From NCBI RefSeq assembly GCF_030063135.1, contig NZ_JASISO010000029.1, forward strand, positions 43,394 to 107,393: a stretch of 64,000 nt of DNA. Direction: 5' to 3'. Below the pieces are notes generated by a model. That model did not search any database and had not been told where the DNA came from. It saw only the letters and a program-made list of their open reading frames with translations. Positions 52,601 through 61,168 of this stretch are shown one piece after another. Position numbers and translations under genes: made by a program. Origin of the DNA: Streptomyces sp. G-G2. GTDB taxonomy: Bacteria; Actinomycetota; Actinomycetes; Streptomycetales; Streptomycetaceae. Positions within the stretch are counted from its first letter, which is position 1. The number at the start of each line of letters is the position of its first letter.

Positions 52601-55600
52601 TCAGCGCCGTCCGCAGCGCCTCGTGCCGGGCGACGACATCATCCAGCGCGCCCTGCCAGGCCGCCCGGTCCAGGCCGCCGCGCACCCGCCAGGAGAACCA
52701 CAGCACGTACTCGTCACCCGCGTCCGACATCCGGTCCAGGAACCACATGCGCTCCTGGGCGAAGGACTGCGGCAGCGGCCCCGAGCGGTCGACCGGGACC
52801 ACGGTGCTCGCCCCGGCCTCGCGGGCCGCCGCCACCAGCGGGCCGAAGGCGCGGATGCTCGGGTTCTCGAACAGGGTGCGCAGCTCCACCTCGCGGCCGA
52901 GGCGCTCGGCGATCCGCGAGACCGCCATCGTGGCCAGCAGCGAATGGCCGCCCAGGTCGAAGAACCCGTCGTCGATGCCGACCCGGTCCACTCCCAGGAC
53001 CTCGGCCCAGATCGCGGCGACCACCCGCTCGGTCGCGTCGCGCGGGGCGATGAACTCGGCGCCGCCCACGGCCCGGTCCCGGTCCGGCCGGACGGCGGGC
53101 AGCGCGGCCCGGTCCAGCTTCCCCGACGCGTTCACCGGCAGCGCGTCGAGCGCCGTGAAGTCGCCGGGGACCGCGTAGTGCGGCAGCCGCTCCGCGCAGA
53201 AGGCGCGCAGCGCCGCGGGGGCGGGCGGCGCGCCGGCGCCCACCACGTAGCCGGTCAGGCTCGGGCCGCCCCGGGCGTCGGCCCCGACGGCCACCGCGGC
53301 GGCCACCACCCCGGGGCACTCCAGCAGGACGGCCTCGATCTCGCCGAGTTCGACGCGGAACCCGCGGATCTTGACCTGGTCGTCGGTCCGGCCGAGGAAC
53401 TCCAGCTCTCCGGTGGGCAGTCGGCGTACCAGGTCGCCGGTGCGGTAGAGCCGGCCGCCGCCCCCGCCGAAGGGGTCGGGGACGAAGGTGCCCGCGGTCA
53501 GCGCGCTGCGGCCGAGGTAGCCGCGGGCCAGCTCCGCGCCGCCGATCAGGAGTTCGCCGGGAACCCCCTCGGGGACCAGCTCGTCCCGCTCGTCCACCAC
53601 GTACAGCAGGCGCCCGCCCAGCGGGCGGCCGATCGGGACCCGGGAGCCGCCCGCGCCGATGTCGTGGGTGGCGGCGGTGACGGTGGTCTCCGTCGGGCCG
53701 TAGGCGTTGACCACCCGCACCGAGGGGACCCGCTCCTGCCAGGTGGCCAGCGCCCCCGCCGGGACGGACTCGCCGCCCAGGATCAGCAGCCGCAGCGGGG
53801 CCAGCGCGGCGGCCGAGGCGCCCGTGAGCGAGAAGGCCAGCTCGGCCCAGTAGGTGGGCGGCAGGTTCAGCACGGTGATCCCGTGCCGCTCGACCACCGA
53901 GGGCACCCGGCCGGGCAGCCACTGCTCGTCCGGGCGGACGACCACGCGCGCCCCGCAGCCCAGGGCGGTCAGCAGCTGGTCGAAGGAGGCGTCGAAGCAG
54001 AAGGAGGAGAAGGCGAGCACCCGGTCCGCCGCCGTGATCCCGAACTCGGCCCGGGCGGCGGCGACGTGCGCGGCCATCGCCCGGTGCTCGACCCCGACTG
54101 CCTTGGGGCGGCCGGTGGAGCCCGAGGTGAAGATGACGTAGGCGAGGTCCCCGGGGTCCGGGACGTGCCGGGGCGCGGGCCCGGCGACGGATCCGGCGTC
54201 CTCGACGGCCAGCACCCGCGGACCGAGCGCGTCGGCCGTCTCCCGGGTCGCGGAGTCGGTCAGCACGTACCGCACGTCCGCCTCCGCGGCCATGAACCCC
54301 AGCCGCTCCAGCGGGAGCTGACGGTCCATCGGGACGAACACCGCGCCCGCCCGCCAGATCGCGGCCATGGCGGCCACCGCCGGGATCCCGCGCCGCATGC
54401 ACACCCCCACCGCGGTGCCCGGCCGGACCCCCGCCCCCGCGAGGGCGGCGGCCAGCGAACCGGTCAGGGCGTCCAGCCCGCCGTAGGTCAGGGACTCCTC
54501 CCCGCAGACCAGGGCCACCGCGCCGGGGTCCCCGGCCACGGTGAAGGCGGGAGCGGGGCCGCTCGTCGCCCCCGTTCCGGCCAGGGCGATCAGCCGCTCC
54601 CGCTCGGCCCCGGGCAGCGGGGCCAGCTCCCGGGCGAGCGCCGCGACCGGAGCCCCGGGCGCGGCGAGCACCGCGCGCAGCAGGGCGACGTACCCCTCGG
54701 CGAACCGCTCCATCGTGGCGTCGTCGAACAGCGTGGTGGAGTACTGGAGTATCGCCGCGACATCGCCGTTGGCGCGCAGGCTCAGGTCGAGGAAGACGTC
54801 AAGTCCGGTGCCGCCGAGCGGAGTCGGGACGAGCGCCACGTCCAGGTCCGCCAGCCGCGCCGGCGCCGGGGCGTTGTTCAGCAGGGTGAAGGAGGCCTGC
54901 GCGAGCGGGTGCCGGGACAGGTCGCGCTCGGTGACCACCTCCCCGACCACCCGGTCGAAGGGCGCGTCGGCGTGCGAGAAGTCCTTCAGCGCCCCGGTCC
55001 GGACCCGGGTCAGCAGCTCCGTGAAGGCCGGGTCCCCGGCCAGGTCGGTGCGCAGCACGATGGTGTTGACGAACGGCCCGATCAGGGCGGCCACCCCGGG
55101 CCTGCCGCGGTCGGCCAGCGTGGTGCACACGGCGATGTCGGAGCGGCCAGAGTAGCGCGCCAGCAGGGCCTGGTAGACCGCGAGCAGCAGCATGTACCGG
55201 GTCGCACGGTGCTCCCGGGCCACCCGGTCCGCCTCGGCGACCAGCGCGGCGGGCAGCTCGAAGCGCACCACGTCCCCGCAACCGTCCCAGAACGCGGGCC
55301 GGGGCCGGTCGGCGGGCAGCGCCAGCGGGGCCACCCCGGCCAGCCGCTCGCGCCAGTACCCCATCAGGCGCTCCATGCGCGGCCCGCTCAGCCGCTCGGC
55401 CTCGGCGGCGGCCACGTCGGTGTACTGGAGCCCGGGCGCCGCCACCGCCTCGCCCCGGTAACCGGCGTCCAGCTCGCGCAGCAGGACGCCCCAGGACCAG
55501 CCGTCGACCGCGATGTGGTGGACCACCACGAGCAGCAGGTGCTCCTCGGGGCCCAGCCGGGTCAGGGTGGCCCGCAGCGGGTGCTCCTGGGCCAGGTCGA

Positions 55601-55889
55601 GCGGGCGGCCCAGCTCCCGGGCGAAGACCTCGGCGGTGCTCCCCGCCTCGAAGAGCCCGAGGGGGACCGGCCCGGCGGGATCGACGCGGGGTACCGGCTC
55701 CCCGTCGACGGCGACGAACCGGGTGCGCAGCACCTCGTGCCGCGCGACGACTCCCGCCAGGGCCCGCTCCAGGGCCGGGACGTCGAGCGCGCCGCGGATC
55801 CGCAGGGCCAGGGGGAGCAGGGAGTCGGTGGAACCTCGGGTCAGCTGGTCGAGGAACCACAGCCTGCGCTGCGCGAACGATGCTTTCAC
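49641..55889 (-). CDS. First NRPS: C-A-T-C-A-T
   Basis: This is a 2,082-residue two-module synthetase. It begins directly with a C domain (ASFAQRRLWFLDQL; HHIAVDGWS), so it must accept a donor from another carrier, most simply the stand-alone carrier in this operon. By eye A1 reads DADNIGAVTK and A2 DAEEVGTISK (FDASFDQ, FDASLEQ, NAYGPTETTVT, NTYGPTETVIS). The acidic residues at 239 and 278 suggest basic side chains, but neither code is one I can assign. Carriers are DLGGHSLLA and ALGGHSLRA. C2 has HHAATDGWS. The GTG at 55889 follows GGAGG; the GTG at 55919 is less likely. Confidence 0.92.
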   Translation of the reverse strand: MKASFAQRRLWFLDQLTRGSTDSLLPLALRIRGALDVPALERALAGVVARHEVLRTRFVAVDGEPVPRVDPAGPVPLGLFEAGSTAEVFARELGRPLDLAQEHPLRATLTRLGPEEHLLLVVVHHIAVDGWSWGVLLRELDAGYRGEAVAAPGLQYTDVAAAEAERLSGPRMERLMGYWRERLAGVAPLALPADRPRPAFWDGCGDVVRFELPAALVAEADRVAREHRATRYMLLLAVYQALLARYSGRSDIAVCTTLADRGRPGVAALIGPFVNTIVLRTDLAGDPAFTELLTRVRTGALKDFSHADAPFDRVVGEVVTERDLSRHPLAQASFTLLNNAPAPARLADLDVALVPTPLGGTGLDVFLDLSLRANGDVAAILQYSTTLFDDATMERFAEGYVALLRAVLAAPGAPVAALARELAPLPGAERERLIALAGTGATSGPAPAFTVAGDPGAVALVCGEESLTYGGLDALTGSLAAALAGAGVRPGTAVGVCMRRGIPAVAAMAAIWRAGAVFVPMDRQLPLERLGFMAAEADVRYVLTDSATRETADALGPRVLAVEDAGSVAGPAPRHVPDPGDLAYVIFTSGSTGRPKAVGVEHRAMAAHVAAARAEFGITAADRVLAFSSFCFDASFDQLLTALGCGARVVVRPDEQWLPGRVPSVVERHGITVLNLPPTYWAELAFSLTGASAAALAPLRLLILGGESVPAGALATWQERVPSVRVVNAYGPTETTVTAATHDIGAGGSRVPIGRPLGGRLLYVVDERDELVPEGVPGELLIGGAELARGYLGRSALTAGTFVPDPFGGGGGRLYRTGDLVRRLPTGELEFLGRTDDQVKIRGFRVELGEIEAVLLECPGVVAAAVAVGADARGGPSLTGYVVGAGAPPAPAALRAFCAERLPHYAVPGDFTALDALPVNASGKLDRAALPAVRPDRDRAVGGAEFIAPRDATERVVAAIWAEVLGVDRVGIDDGFFDLGGHSLLATMAVSRIAERLGREVELRTLFENPSIRAFGPLVAAAREAGASTVVPVDRSGPLPQSFAQERMWFLDRMSDAGDEYVLWFSWRVRGGLDRAAWQGALDDVVARHEALRTALSELDGKPVQRVLEGVGVPLEWREAAPGEESARLDAVREQAFGFATRRFALDRPPLLRAGVWELGAGDHVAVIAFHHAATDGWSKDIVIGELSACYRARLAGEPAELAPVPVQYGDYAVWQRDRLTGEVLERQLDYWERNLAGVPALELATDRPRPAGWSGRGGAVEVELPAELAAGLGELTRRYGVSRFMVLLAVTQIVLGRWSGQRDLSVGTPVAGRGQVELERLVGLLVNTVVLRADLTGEPTFEEFLGRVRETVLGAFDHQEVPFERLVEQLRPERDPSRNPLFQVMFDVQESPAGGPRVAGLEVEHFVLPWRSAKFDLTATFLLYPDRFALNVEYASDLFDPGTVTRFAGHVGRVLAAVVAAPQRPVGRLELLSAEERAELVGVAGSSPAVAEVPPFTVAGEPDAVALVCGEQVLTYGELDALTGGLALSLAEAGVGPETPVGVCLRRGTWSVAAMAAIWRAGGVYVPLDPQLPEERLRFMVKRAGVRCVVTDGPTASLAAALDRPVVLVEGITAAPDAPRHVPGSHELACVIFTSGSTGRPKAVGVEHHALAAHTLAARERFGITADDRVLNFASHSFDASLEQILPALGAGGTVLIRPDEVWTVEELAEQVRAEGVSVMEVTPSYWEEIAARLDTVAGDLKSLRLVVTGGEAMPSAPLERWFAHLPDVPVHNTYGPTETVISATSHLVTGPVGGRVPIGRPWGERRLYVVDAHDELVPVGVPGELLIGGAELARGYLGQGALTAQRFVPDPYGATGGRLYRTGDIVRRLPGGELDFLGRTDHQVKIRGFRIEPGEIEAVLEQYEGVRGAAVLVRELRGDRALVGYVAGQGFGADELAAWCRTLLPGYMVPAAFVVLDSLPLTVQGKTDTTALPDPELPARAESVAPRTPTEEVTAQIWAEVLDLPSIGVREDFFALGGHSLRAVAVASRLRAAFDCPVQVRDLFERPTVELLAAEVERRLFEEIAGMSDDEIDLSLTADF

Positions 55890-56075
55890 TGCGGGCCTCC
55901 AAGCGGTGTTTTGCACCACACTGCTGTCTGGAAAGGCCGGTCAGTAGGGAAGAAGACGCAGCCGCGCGCGCAGCCGCCGGGGGTAGAACGCGCAACGGCG
56001 GCCCCGCCCGCGCCGAGCGGTCCCGGGGACACCGCCGTCGCGTCCGCGCCGGTCCGTGCCGTGACGTGCCGGTGC
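55890..56075. other. 186-bp gap between LanB-like 2 and first NRPS
   Basis: This is the only sizeable gap inside the operon apart from the one before the exporter. It may carry an internal promoter, but I see no clear -10/-35 pair or terminator hairpin. Confidence 0.4.
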
Positions 56076-58406
56076 TCAGCCCTCGTCCACCGCCACGAAG
56101 CGCAGCTCGGAGGTGTAGGCGCGGCCCTCGTCGTCGGTCAGCCAGGCCTGTTCCGGACTGGGCAGCATCTCGGTGATCACGACCCGGCCGTCCGGCTCCT
56201 TGCGGGCCAGCCTGCGCACCGCCTTGGCCAGGATGGTGAGGTACACCGGGCTGTCGAAGTCCACGTAGAACGGCCGGGTCTCGGTCGGCAGCACCACGAA
56301 GACGAACCGGGGCAGACCGTGGCTCTCGCGCCACTGCCGGGCCCGCACGAACCGCCGGGCCTCGTCCTTCTCGTCCGCGAAGGCGATCCCGGACTGCGGC
56401 AGCCGCCAGGTCTCCCGGGCCACCACCAGCCGGTCGACGGTCACCCGGGGCGAATGCTCCGCCGCGTCCGGCAGGATCTGGAACAGGTCCATCGCCAGGG
56501 TCGTCAGGACGTGCGCGAACACGTCCACCGCCGCGAACTCGGCGCCGTCGGGCAGGACCACCCGCAGTTCGCCGTCGTCCCCCGCCGTCACCGCCACGTC
56601 CGCGCTCAGCACGGTGCGCGGCCTGCCGGGATCGGCGGTGAAGTCGACCAGCGCGACGTGGTAGTCCTCGGGCCGCACCAGGGCGTGGCGGGTACGGACC
56701 GACAGCCGCGAGCGGTGCTCCTTGGGCAGCAGGGGCATCAGCCGGGGCGCCGGGTGGTCGCGGTCGGTCAGCGCGGTCAGCTCCCGGGCGTCGGGATGCT
56801 GGTGGACGAAAAGCGAGGAACCCAGCGTATTGGCCGCCATGTGCAGTTCCCCCAGGACCAGTTCGAACTCACCGCGCTCCACGGCGTCCGTACCGGTCGC
56901 GGCGATCATGATGTCCGGACTCAGATAGCGGGCGGCGGTCCAGCCGCCGCGTACGCCCGTCCCGCCGCCCTCACCCCCGCCCGTTCCGGCGTCCGCGCCG
57001 AACCGCTCGGCCACCGGACCCGCGATGTCGGCCAGGGTCAGCCGGACCCGGCGGGCGTCCTCGGGCGGCGACAGGATCGCGGCCCAGCGGGCCCTGAACT
57101 CCCTTTGCAGTTCCTCCGTTTCGCTGCGCGCCGCGCCGTGCAGGATGGGCATGCAGGCGAACCAGAAGGCGGCCAGGTCCACCGGACCCCGCTCGGCCAG
57201 CCGCTCGTACACCTCCGAGGCCTTCGCCATGACCGCCTCGGCGAGCCGCGCGGTGAGCCACCCGGCGCTGGTCAGCAGCGGCTCCAGCGGGGCCATGGCC
57301 TCCCGTACGGCCGGGCCCAGCCGGGCGCTCGCCGAGCGGCGGCAGTCGGAGTACACCAGGGCCCGGCACGGAGCCGTGCCGGCCGCCTTCTCCCGGACGG
57401 CGGCGGTCTCGGTCAGCGCGACGAACTCGCCCTCCAGCCCGGTCAGCGCGGCCACCAGGGCGTCCGGCCCCTCGGCGGCGGCCACCCGCTCCCGGCCCCG
57501 CTCCAGGGTGTCCAGCGCGGCCAGGGCCCGGCCGCGCGCCGCCGGGTCGCCGATCCGGTCCAGCCAGGAGCGCAGGTACCGCTCGGGGCGGGCGTCGGCG
57601 GGAACCTCCAGCTTCCACACCGCCCACCGGCGGGCCACGAGCTCCGTCAGCTCCGCCGCGACGTCCGTCCCGGGCAGCTCCGCCGCGATCTCCCGCGCCG
57701 TGCGCACCCCGTCGCACCGGGCCAGTACGGCCGCCGTCCCCGGGGCGGCCCGTTGCGCGGGCCGCCCCGGCACCAGCACCTCGGTGCCCGAGAGGCGGAC
57801 GAACGGCACCCGGCGGGGCGCCACCCAGTCCCGCAGCGCCGGGTCGGCCCCGATCGTCGCGGCCAGCGCGTCCACGGCCCAACTGGCGAAGTACACCTGG
57901 GAGTCCGCGATCAGGCCGGAGCCCGGATCGACGGCGATGCCCTCGGCGCCCGCACCGGAGAGGTCCCAGCGGCCCCAGCCGACGGGTCCGAAGAAGCCGA
58001 TGGTGTCGTTCTTGACGCAGAACCGCTGCCAGTAGTGCGCGACCAGTTCCTCCCGCTGGCGGGGCATGCTGGTGCGACCCGCCGCGGTCGGCGTCCAGTT
58101 CAGGAACGGCGCGATCCCCGATGTCAGCACTGGCCGGTTCTGCCAGGCCACCGCCTCCCGGAAGAGGGGCATCCGGGCGATGTCCTGGAGGGCGTAGGCG
58201 CTCTCCACCGACGCCTCGGCGAACAGGGCACCGAACTCGGCCCAGCGCTCCCCGGACAACTGCTCTCCCTCGGGGAACTTGTCGGCGGCCGCGGCCAGCC
58301 CGTCGGGGGCCAGCCGCAGCACCCCGCGCGCCGGGAAGCCCGGCCCGCGCAGTGCGAACTGCTCCCACAGCCGCCAGCGGCCGCCCCGCAGATACGTCTC
58401 GGTCAT
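56076..58406 (-). CDS. LanB-like glutamylation-domain protein 2 (no elimination domain)
   Basis: This 776-residue protein of the lantibiotic dehydratase N-terminal (glutamylation) family uses glutamyl-tRNA, or another aminoacyl-tRNA, to modify a peptide. Family hallmarks are RQREELVAHYWQRFCVKNDT then IGFFGPVGWGRWD (residues about 105-140), FELVLGELHMAANTLGSSLF in the middle, and the closing block LPRFVFVVLPTETRPFYVDF. It ends where that domain ends, without the ~300-residue elimination (SpaB-C) domain of full LanBs. No precursor peptide is nearby. ATG 58406 follows AAGGGGAAG. It is 10 bp after the carrier-protein gene and is a paralogue of the gene at 61168-63534. Confidence 0.87.
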   Translation of the reverse strand: MTETYLRGGRWRLWEQFALRGPGFPARGVLRLAPDGLAAAADKFPEGEQLSGERWAEFGALFAEASVESAYALQDIARMPLFREAVAWQNRPVLTSGIAPFLNWTPTAAGRTSMPRQREELVAHYWQRFCVKNDTIGFFGPVGWGRWDLSGAGAEGIAVDPGSGLIADSQVYFASWAVDALAATIGADPALRDWVAPRRVPFVRLSGTEVLVPGRPAQRAAPGTAAVLARCDGVRTAREIAAELPGTDVAAELTELVARRWAVWKLEVPADARPERYLRSWLDRIGDPAARGRALAALDTLERGRERVAAAEGPDALVAALTGLEGEFVALTETAAVREKAAGTAPCRALVYSDCRRSASARLGPAVREAMAPLEPLLTSAGWLTARLAEAVMAKASEVYERLAERGPVDLAAFWFACMPILHGAARSETEELQREFRARWAAILSPPEDARRVRLTLADIAGPVAERFGADAGTGGGEGGGTGVRGGWTAARYLSPDIMIAATGTDAVERGEFELVLGELHMAANTLGSSLFVHQHPDARELTALTDRDHPAPRLMPLLPKEHRSRLSVRTRHALVRPEDYHVALVDFTADPGRPRTVLSADVAVTAGDDGELRVVLPDGAEFAAVDVFAHVLTTLAMDLFQILPDAAEHSPRVTVDRLVVARETWRLPQSGIAFADEKDEARRFVRARQWRESHGLPRFVFVVLPTETRPFYVDFDSPVYLTILAKAVRRLARKEPDGRVVITEMLPSPEQAWLTDDEGRAYTSELRFVAVDEG
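57961..58109. repeat. 149-bp near-identical segment shared with LanB-like 1
   Basis: This stretch and 63077-63225 differ at only 3 of 149 positions, including silent sites, while the flanking parts of the two genes are much more diverged. It encodes the conserved QREELVAHYWQRFCVKNDT region. Confidence 0.85.
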
Positions 58407-58416
58407 GGTCTTCCCC

Positions 58417-58692
58417 TTACGCCCGGACGAGGTCGGCGTCGACGACGGACGCCAGGTCGGCGGGGGACGGGTAGGCGAAGACCAGCGCGACCGGCACCTC
58501 CACCCCCACCGCCTCTTCGATCCGCGCGGTGATCCGGAAGGCGGTCAGCGAGTCCCCGCCCCACTCGTAGAAGTCGCTGTCCTCGTGCAGGTCCGGCTCG
58601 CCCAGCGTGTCGCGGTAGATGCCGAGCACCAGCTCCGTCAGCTCGGCGCCGGTCACGGGCGTGGTCGCGGCCGGGTTCAGGGACGTGGTCAT
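58417..58692 (-). CDS. Stand-alone phosphopantetheine carrier protein
   Basis: This 91-residue acyl/peptidyl carrier protein has the attachment Ser in DFYEWGGDSLTAFRI (near residue 48) and the usual four-helix pattern, ending in VVDADLVRA. Its ATG overlaps the PLP-enzyme stop by 4 bp and it is 10 bp upstream of LanB-like 2. It is most likely loaded by the stand-alone A domain two genes upstream. It then either presents an amino acid for modification or feeds the first C domain of the NRPS. Confidence 0.9.
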   Translation of the reverse strand: MTTSLNPAATTPVTGAELTELVLGIYRDTLGEPDLHEDSDFYEWGGDSLTAFRITARIEEAVGVEVPVALVFAYPSPADLASVVDADLVRA

Positions 58693-59660
58693 GAGATCTC
58701 CTCCAGATACGGTTCGGTGGCCGCGGCGGCGGTCAGCGCCGCGGTGGTGTTGCCGCCCGAGACGATGGCGACGGCGCGGCCGGTGCCCCGGCCCGCGCGC
58801 AGCGCCCCGGCCATGGCGACGGCCCCGCTGGGTTCGGCCTCGACCCCGCACCGCCGCAACAGTGCGGCGGCGGCCAGGATCTCGGCGTCGGACACGGCGA
58901 TCAGGTCGTCGACCCGGTCCCGGATGACGGGGAAGGTCACCGCTCCCGGCTGCTGCCCGCGCAGCCCGTCGGCGACGGTGTCGCTTGGCGACAGCCGTAC
59001 GGGCCTGCCCGCCGCCAGCGAACGGGCGTAGCGGGGTGTGGCGGCGGGCTCCACGCCCACCACCCGCACCCGGTGGCCGCGGGCGGCCAGGCAGACCCCG
59101 GCGAGCAGCCCGCCCCCGCCGGTCGGTACGTAGACGGTCTCGACGTCGGGGACCTCCGCCAGGATCTCCGCGCCGACCGTGCCCTGCCCGGCGATCACGA
59201 GTTCGTGGTCGGAGGAGGGCACGAACACCGCGCCGGTGTCCCGGGCCAGCTCCACGGCCCGGCAGTCCCGCTCGGCGACCCCGCCCGCCGTGGAGACCAC
59301 CCGGCCGCCCATGGCCCGGATCAGCGCGGCCTTCTCCGCGCTGGCCCCGGCCGCCATCACGACGGTCACCTCGACCCCCAGCGGGACGGCCAGCCGGGCC
59401 AGCGCGATCCCGTGGTTGCCGGAGGAACCGGTGACGATCCGGTGCGCGCCCAGGGCCAGGACGGCGTTGGCCGCGCCCCGGATCTTGAACGAGCCGCTGT
59501 GCTGGAGGTGTTCGGCCTTCAGCAGCAGGGCGCACTCCGAGCGCGGCCCGCCCGGCGCGGCCAGGCCCGGCAGCAGCGGGGTCCGCCGGACGTACCCGGC
59601 GAGCCGCTCCGCGGCCGCGTCCACATCGGCCGGGCCCAGGGTGTTGACGGCGACGGTCAT
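58689..59660 (-). CDS. Threonine/serine dehydratase-like PLP enzyme
   Basis: This 323-residue fold-type II PLP enzyme has the Schiff-base Lys in SGSFKIRGAANAV (near residue 60). The phosphate cup is PTGGGGLLAGVCL (near residue 170), and SSGNHGIALARL is at about 83. It resembles threonine/serine ammonia-lyases. Within the cluster it could make a keto acid or dehydroamino acid, or do a beta-replacement giving a diamino acid. It lacks a C-terminal ACT regulatory domain, so it is of the catabolic/biosynthetic type. Its ATG overlaps the A-domain gene's stop and its stop overlaps the carrier start. Confidence 0.85.
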   Translation of the reverse strand: MTVAVNTLGPADVDAAAERLAGYVRRTPLLPGLAAPGGPRSECALLLKAEHLQHSGSFKIRGAANAVLALGAHRIVTGSSGNHGIALARLAVPLGVEVTVVMAAGASAEKAALIRAMGGRVVSTAGGVAERDCRAVELARDTGAVFVPSSDHELVIAGQGTVGAEILAEVPDVETVYVPTGGGGLLAGVCLAARGHRVRVVGVEPAATPRYARSLAAGRPVRLSPSDTVADGLRGQQPGAVTFPVIRDRVDDLIAVSDAEILAAAALLRRCGVEAEPSGAVAMAGALRAGRGTGRAVAIVSGGNTTAALTAAAATEPYLEEIS

Positions 59661-61168
59661 GACCGGGTGCCTCCGCTCTCGGCCAGGGCACGCCGGTCGG
59701 CCTTGCCCCCGCGGGTGGTGGGGAGTTCCGCCAGCCGCACGAAGCGGCGCGGCATCAGGTGCGGCGGCAGGGTGGTCCCCAGGTGCGCGCGCAGTGCGGT
59801 GTCGGGGACCCCGGAGTCGCCGGTGACGTGCGCGATCAGGAACACCCGGCCCTGCCCGTCGGTGTCGGAGGTGACCACCGCGCCGCTCACGCCGGGGTGG
59901 GTCAGCAGCGCGCCCTCCACCTCGGCCGGGTCGACGCGGTAGCCCCGGATCTTGACCTGGCGGTCGCCCCGGCCCAGGTAGCTCAGGCCCTCGGGGCCGC
60001 GCCGGGCCAGGTCCCCGGTCCGGTACAGCCGGGCGCCGGGTGGCCCCAGCGGGTCCGGTACGAACCGTTCGGCGGTCCGGGCGGGCAGCCCGCGGTAGCC
60101 CCGGGCCACCCCGGTCCCGCCGATGTACACCTCGCCCGTGTCCCCGTCGGCGACCGGCGCGAGGTCCGCGTCCAGCAGGCGTACGACGACCCCGTCGATC
60201 GGGGTCCCGACCCGGTCCGCGGTGACCGCGGCGGGATCGGGGCGGGCCGGGACGGCGTAGCGGGTCGAGGTCATCGTGCATTCGGTGGGCCCGTACTGGT
60301 TGACCAGCGAGCCCGAGATCAGCGCGCGCCCGCCCGCCGTCAGGAACGGCCGCAGCGACTCCCCGCTGGAGACCACCAGCCGCAGCCCCGCGAGCAGCCC
60401 GGCCGCGTCCGGCCGGCCGGCCAGGAACGACAGGAACGACGGGGTCACGCTGAGCAGCGCGTTCACCCCGTGCTCGCGCACGGCCTCCCCGAACTCCTCC
60501 GGCCGCAGCAGCGCCGAGCGCGGCACGACGATCAGCCGCCCGCCCGCCAGCAGCGGCGCGAAGGTGTCCCGCACCGAGGCGTCGTACCCCAGCGGCGCCA
60601 CCTGGAGGCCCACCGTGTCCGGCCCGAGGCCGTAGTCCCGGACGACGAAACGCAGGTACGCATCGAGACCCCTGTGCTCGACCAGCACCGCGCTCGGCTC
60701 CCCGGTGGACCCGGAGGTGTGACTGACGTACGCCAGGCCGCGCTCCGGCGGCCCCCCGGCGGGCGCGGCGCCCGCCGCCGTGGCCCCGGGCCGGTCCAGC
60801 AGCACCCGCGGCCCCACGGCGGGCAGGTCGAGCCGCGCGGCCAGCGCCGAGGTGGTGAGCAGCATCTCGGCGCCGCCGCTGCGCGCCAGCGCCGCCAGCC
60901 GGGCCGGGGGCTGCTCCGGGTCCAGGCCCAGGAACGCGGCGCCGGAGCGCACCACGGCCGCGACCGCGACCACGGCGTCCACGCCACGTTCCACGGCCAC
61001 CGCGCACACCACCTCGGGGCGGGCGCCGCGGGCCCGCAGCACCCCGGCGAGGGACTCGATCCGGGCGCTGAGTTCCTCGTACGTCAGCTCCCCGGCCGGG
61101 GTGACGACCGCGACCCGGTCGGGACGGCTCCCTGCGTGCGCGGCGATGTCGTCGACGAAGGTCCGCAT
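59657..61168 (-). CDS. Stand-alone NRPS adenylation domain
   Basis: This protein of about 503 residues is a free-standing adenylation enzyme. Core motifs are LTYEELSARIESLA (A1), AYVSHTSGSTGEPSAVLVEH (A3; Lys of the usual TGxPK replaced by Ser), GYDASVRDTFAPLLAGG, NQYGPTECTMTSTRY, YRTGDLARR and GRGDRQVKIRGYRVDP, with the late GGKADRRAL lysine. By eye the specificity code is DARSVSQMTK, which I cannot assign. It is coupled on both sides (LanB-like 1 and PLP enzyme), so it probably loads the carrier at 58417. The ATG at 61168 shares one base with the upstream stop; GTG 61171 is an alternative. Confidence 0.88.
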   Translation of the reverse strand: MRTFVDDIAAHAGSRPDRVAVVTPAGELTYEELSARIESLAGVLRARGARPEVVCAVAVERGVDAVVAVAAVVRSGAAFLGLDPEQPPARLAALARSGGAEMLLTTSALAARLDLPAVGPRVLLDRPGATAAGAAPAGGPPERGLAYVSHTSGSTGEPSAVLVEHRGLDAYLRFVVRDYGLGPDTVGLQVAPLGYDASVRDTFAPLLAGGRLIVVPRSALLRPEEFGEAVREHGVNALLSVTPSFLSFLAGRPDAAGLLAGLRLVVSSGESLRPFLTAGGRALISGSLVNQYGPTECTMTSTRYAVPARPDPAAVTADRVGTPIDGVVVRLLDADLAPVADGDTGEVYIGGTGVARGYRGLPARTAERFVPDPLGPPGARLYRTGDLARRGPEGLSYLGRGDRQVKIRGYRVDPAEVEGALLTHPGVSGAVVTSDTDGQGRVFLIAHVTGDSGVPDTALRAHLGTTLPPHLMPRRFVRLAELPTTRGGKADRRALAESGGTRS

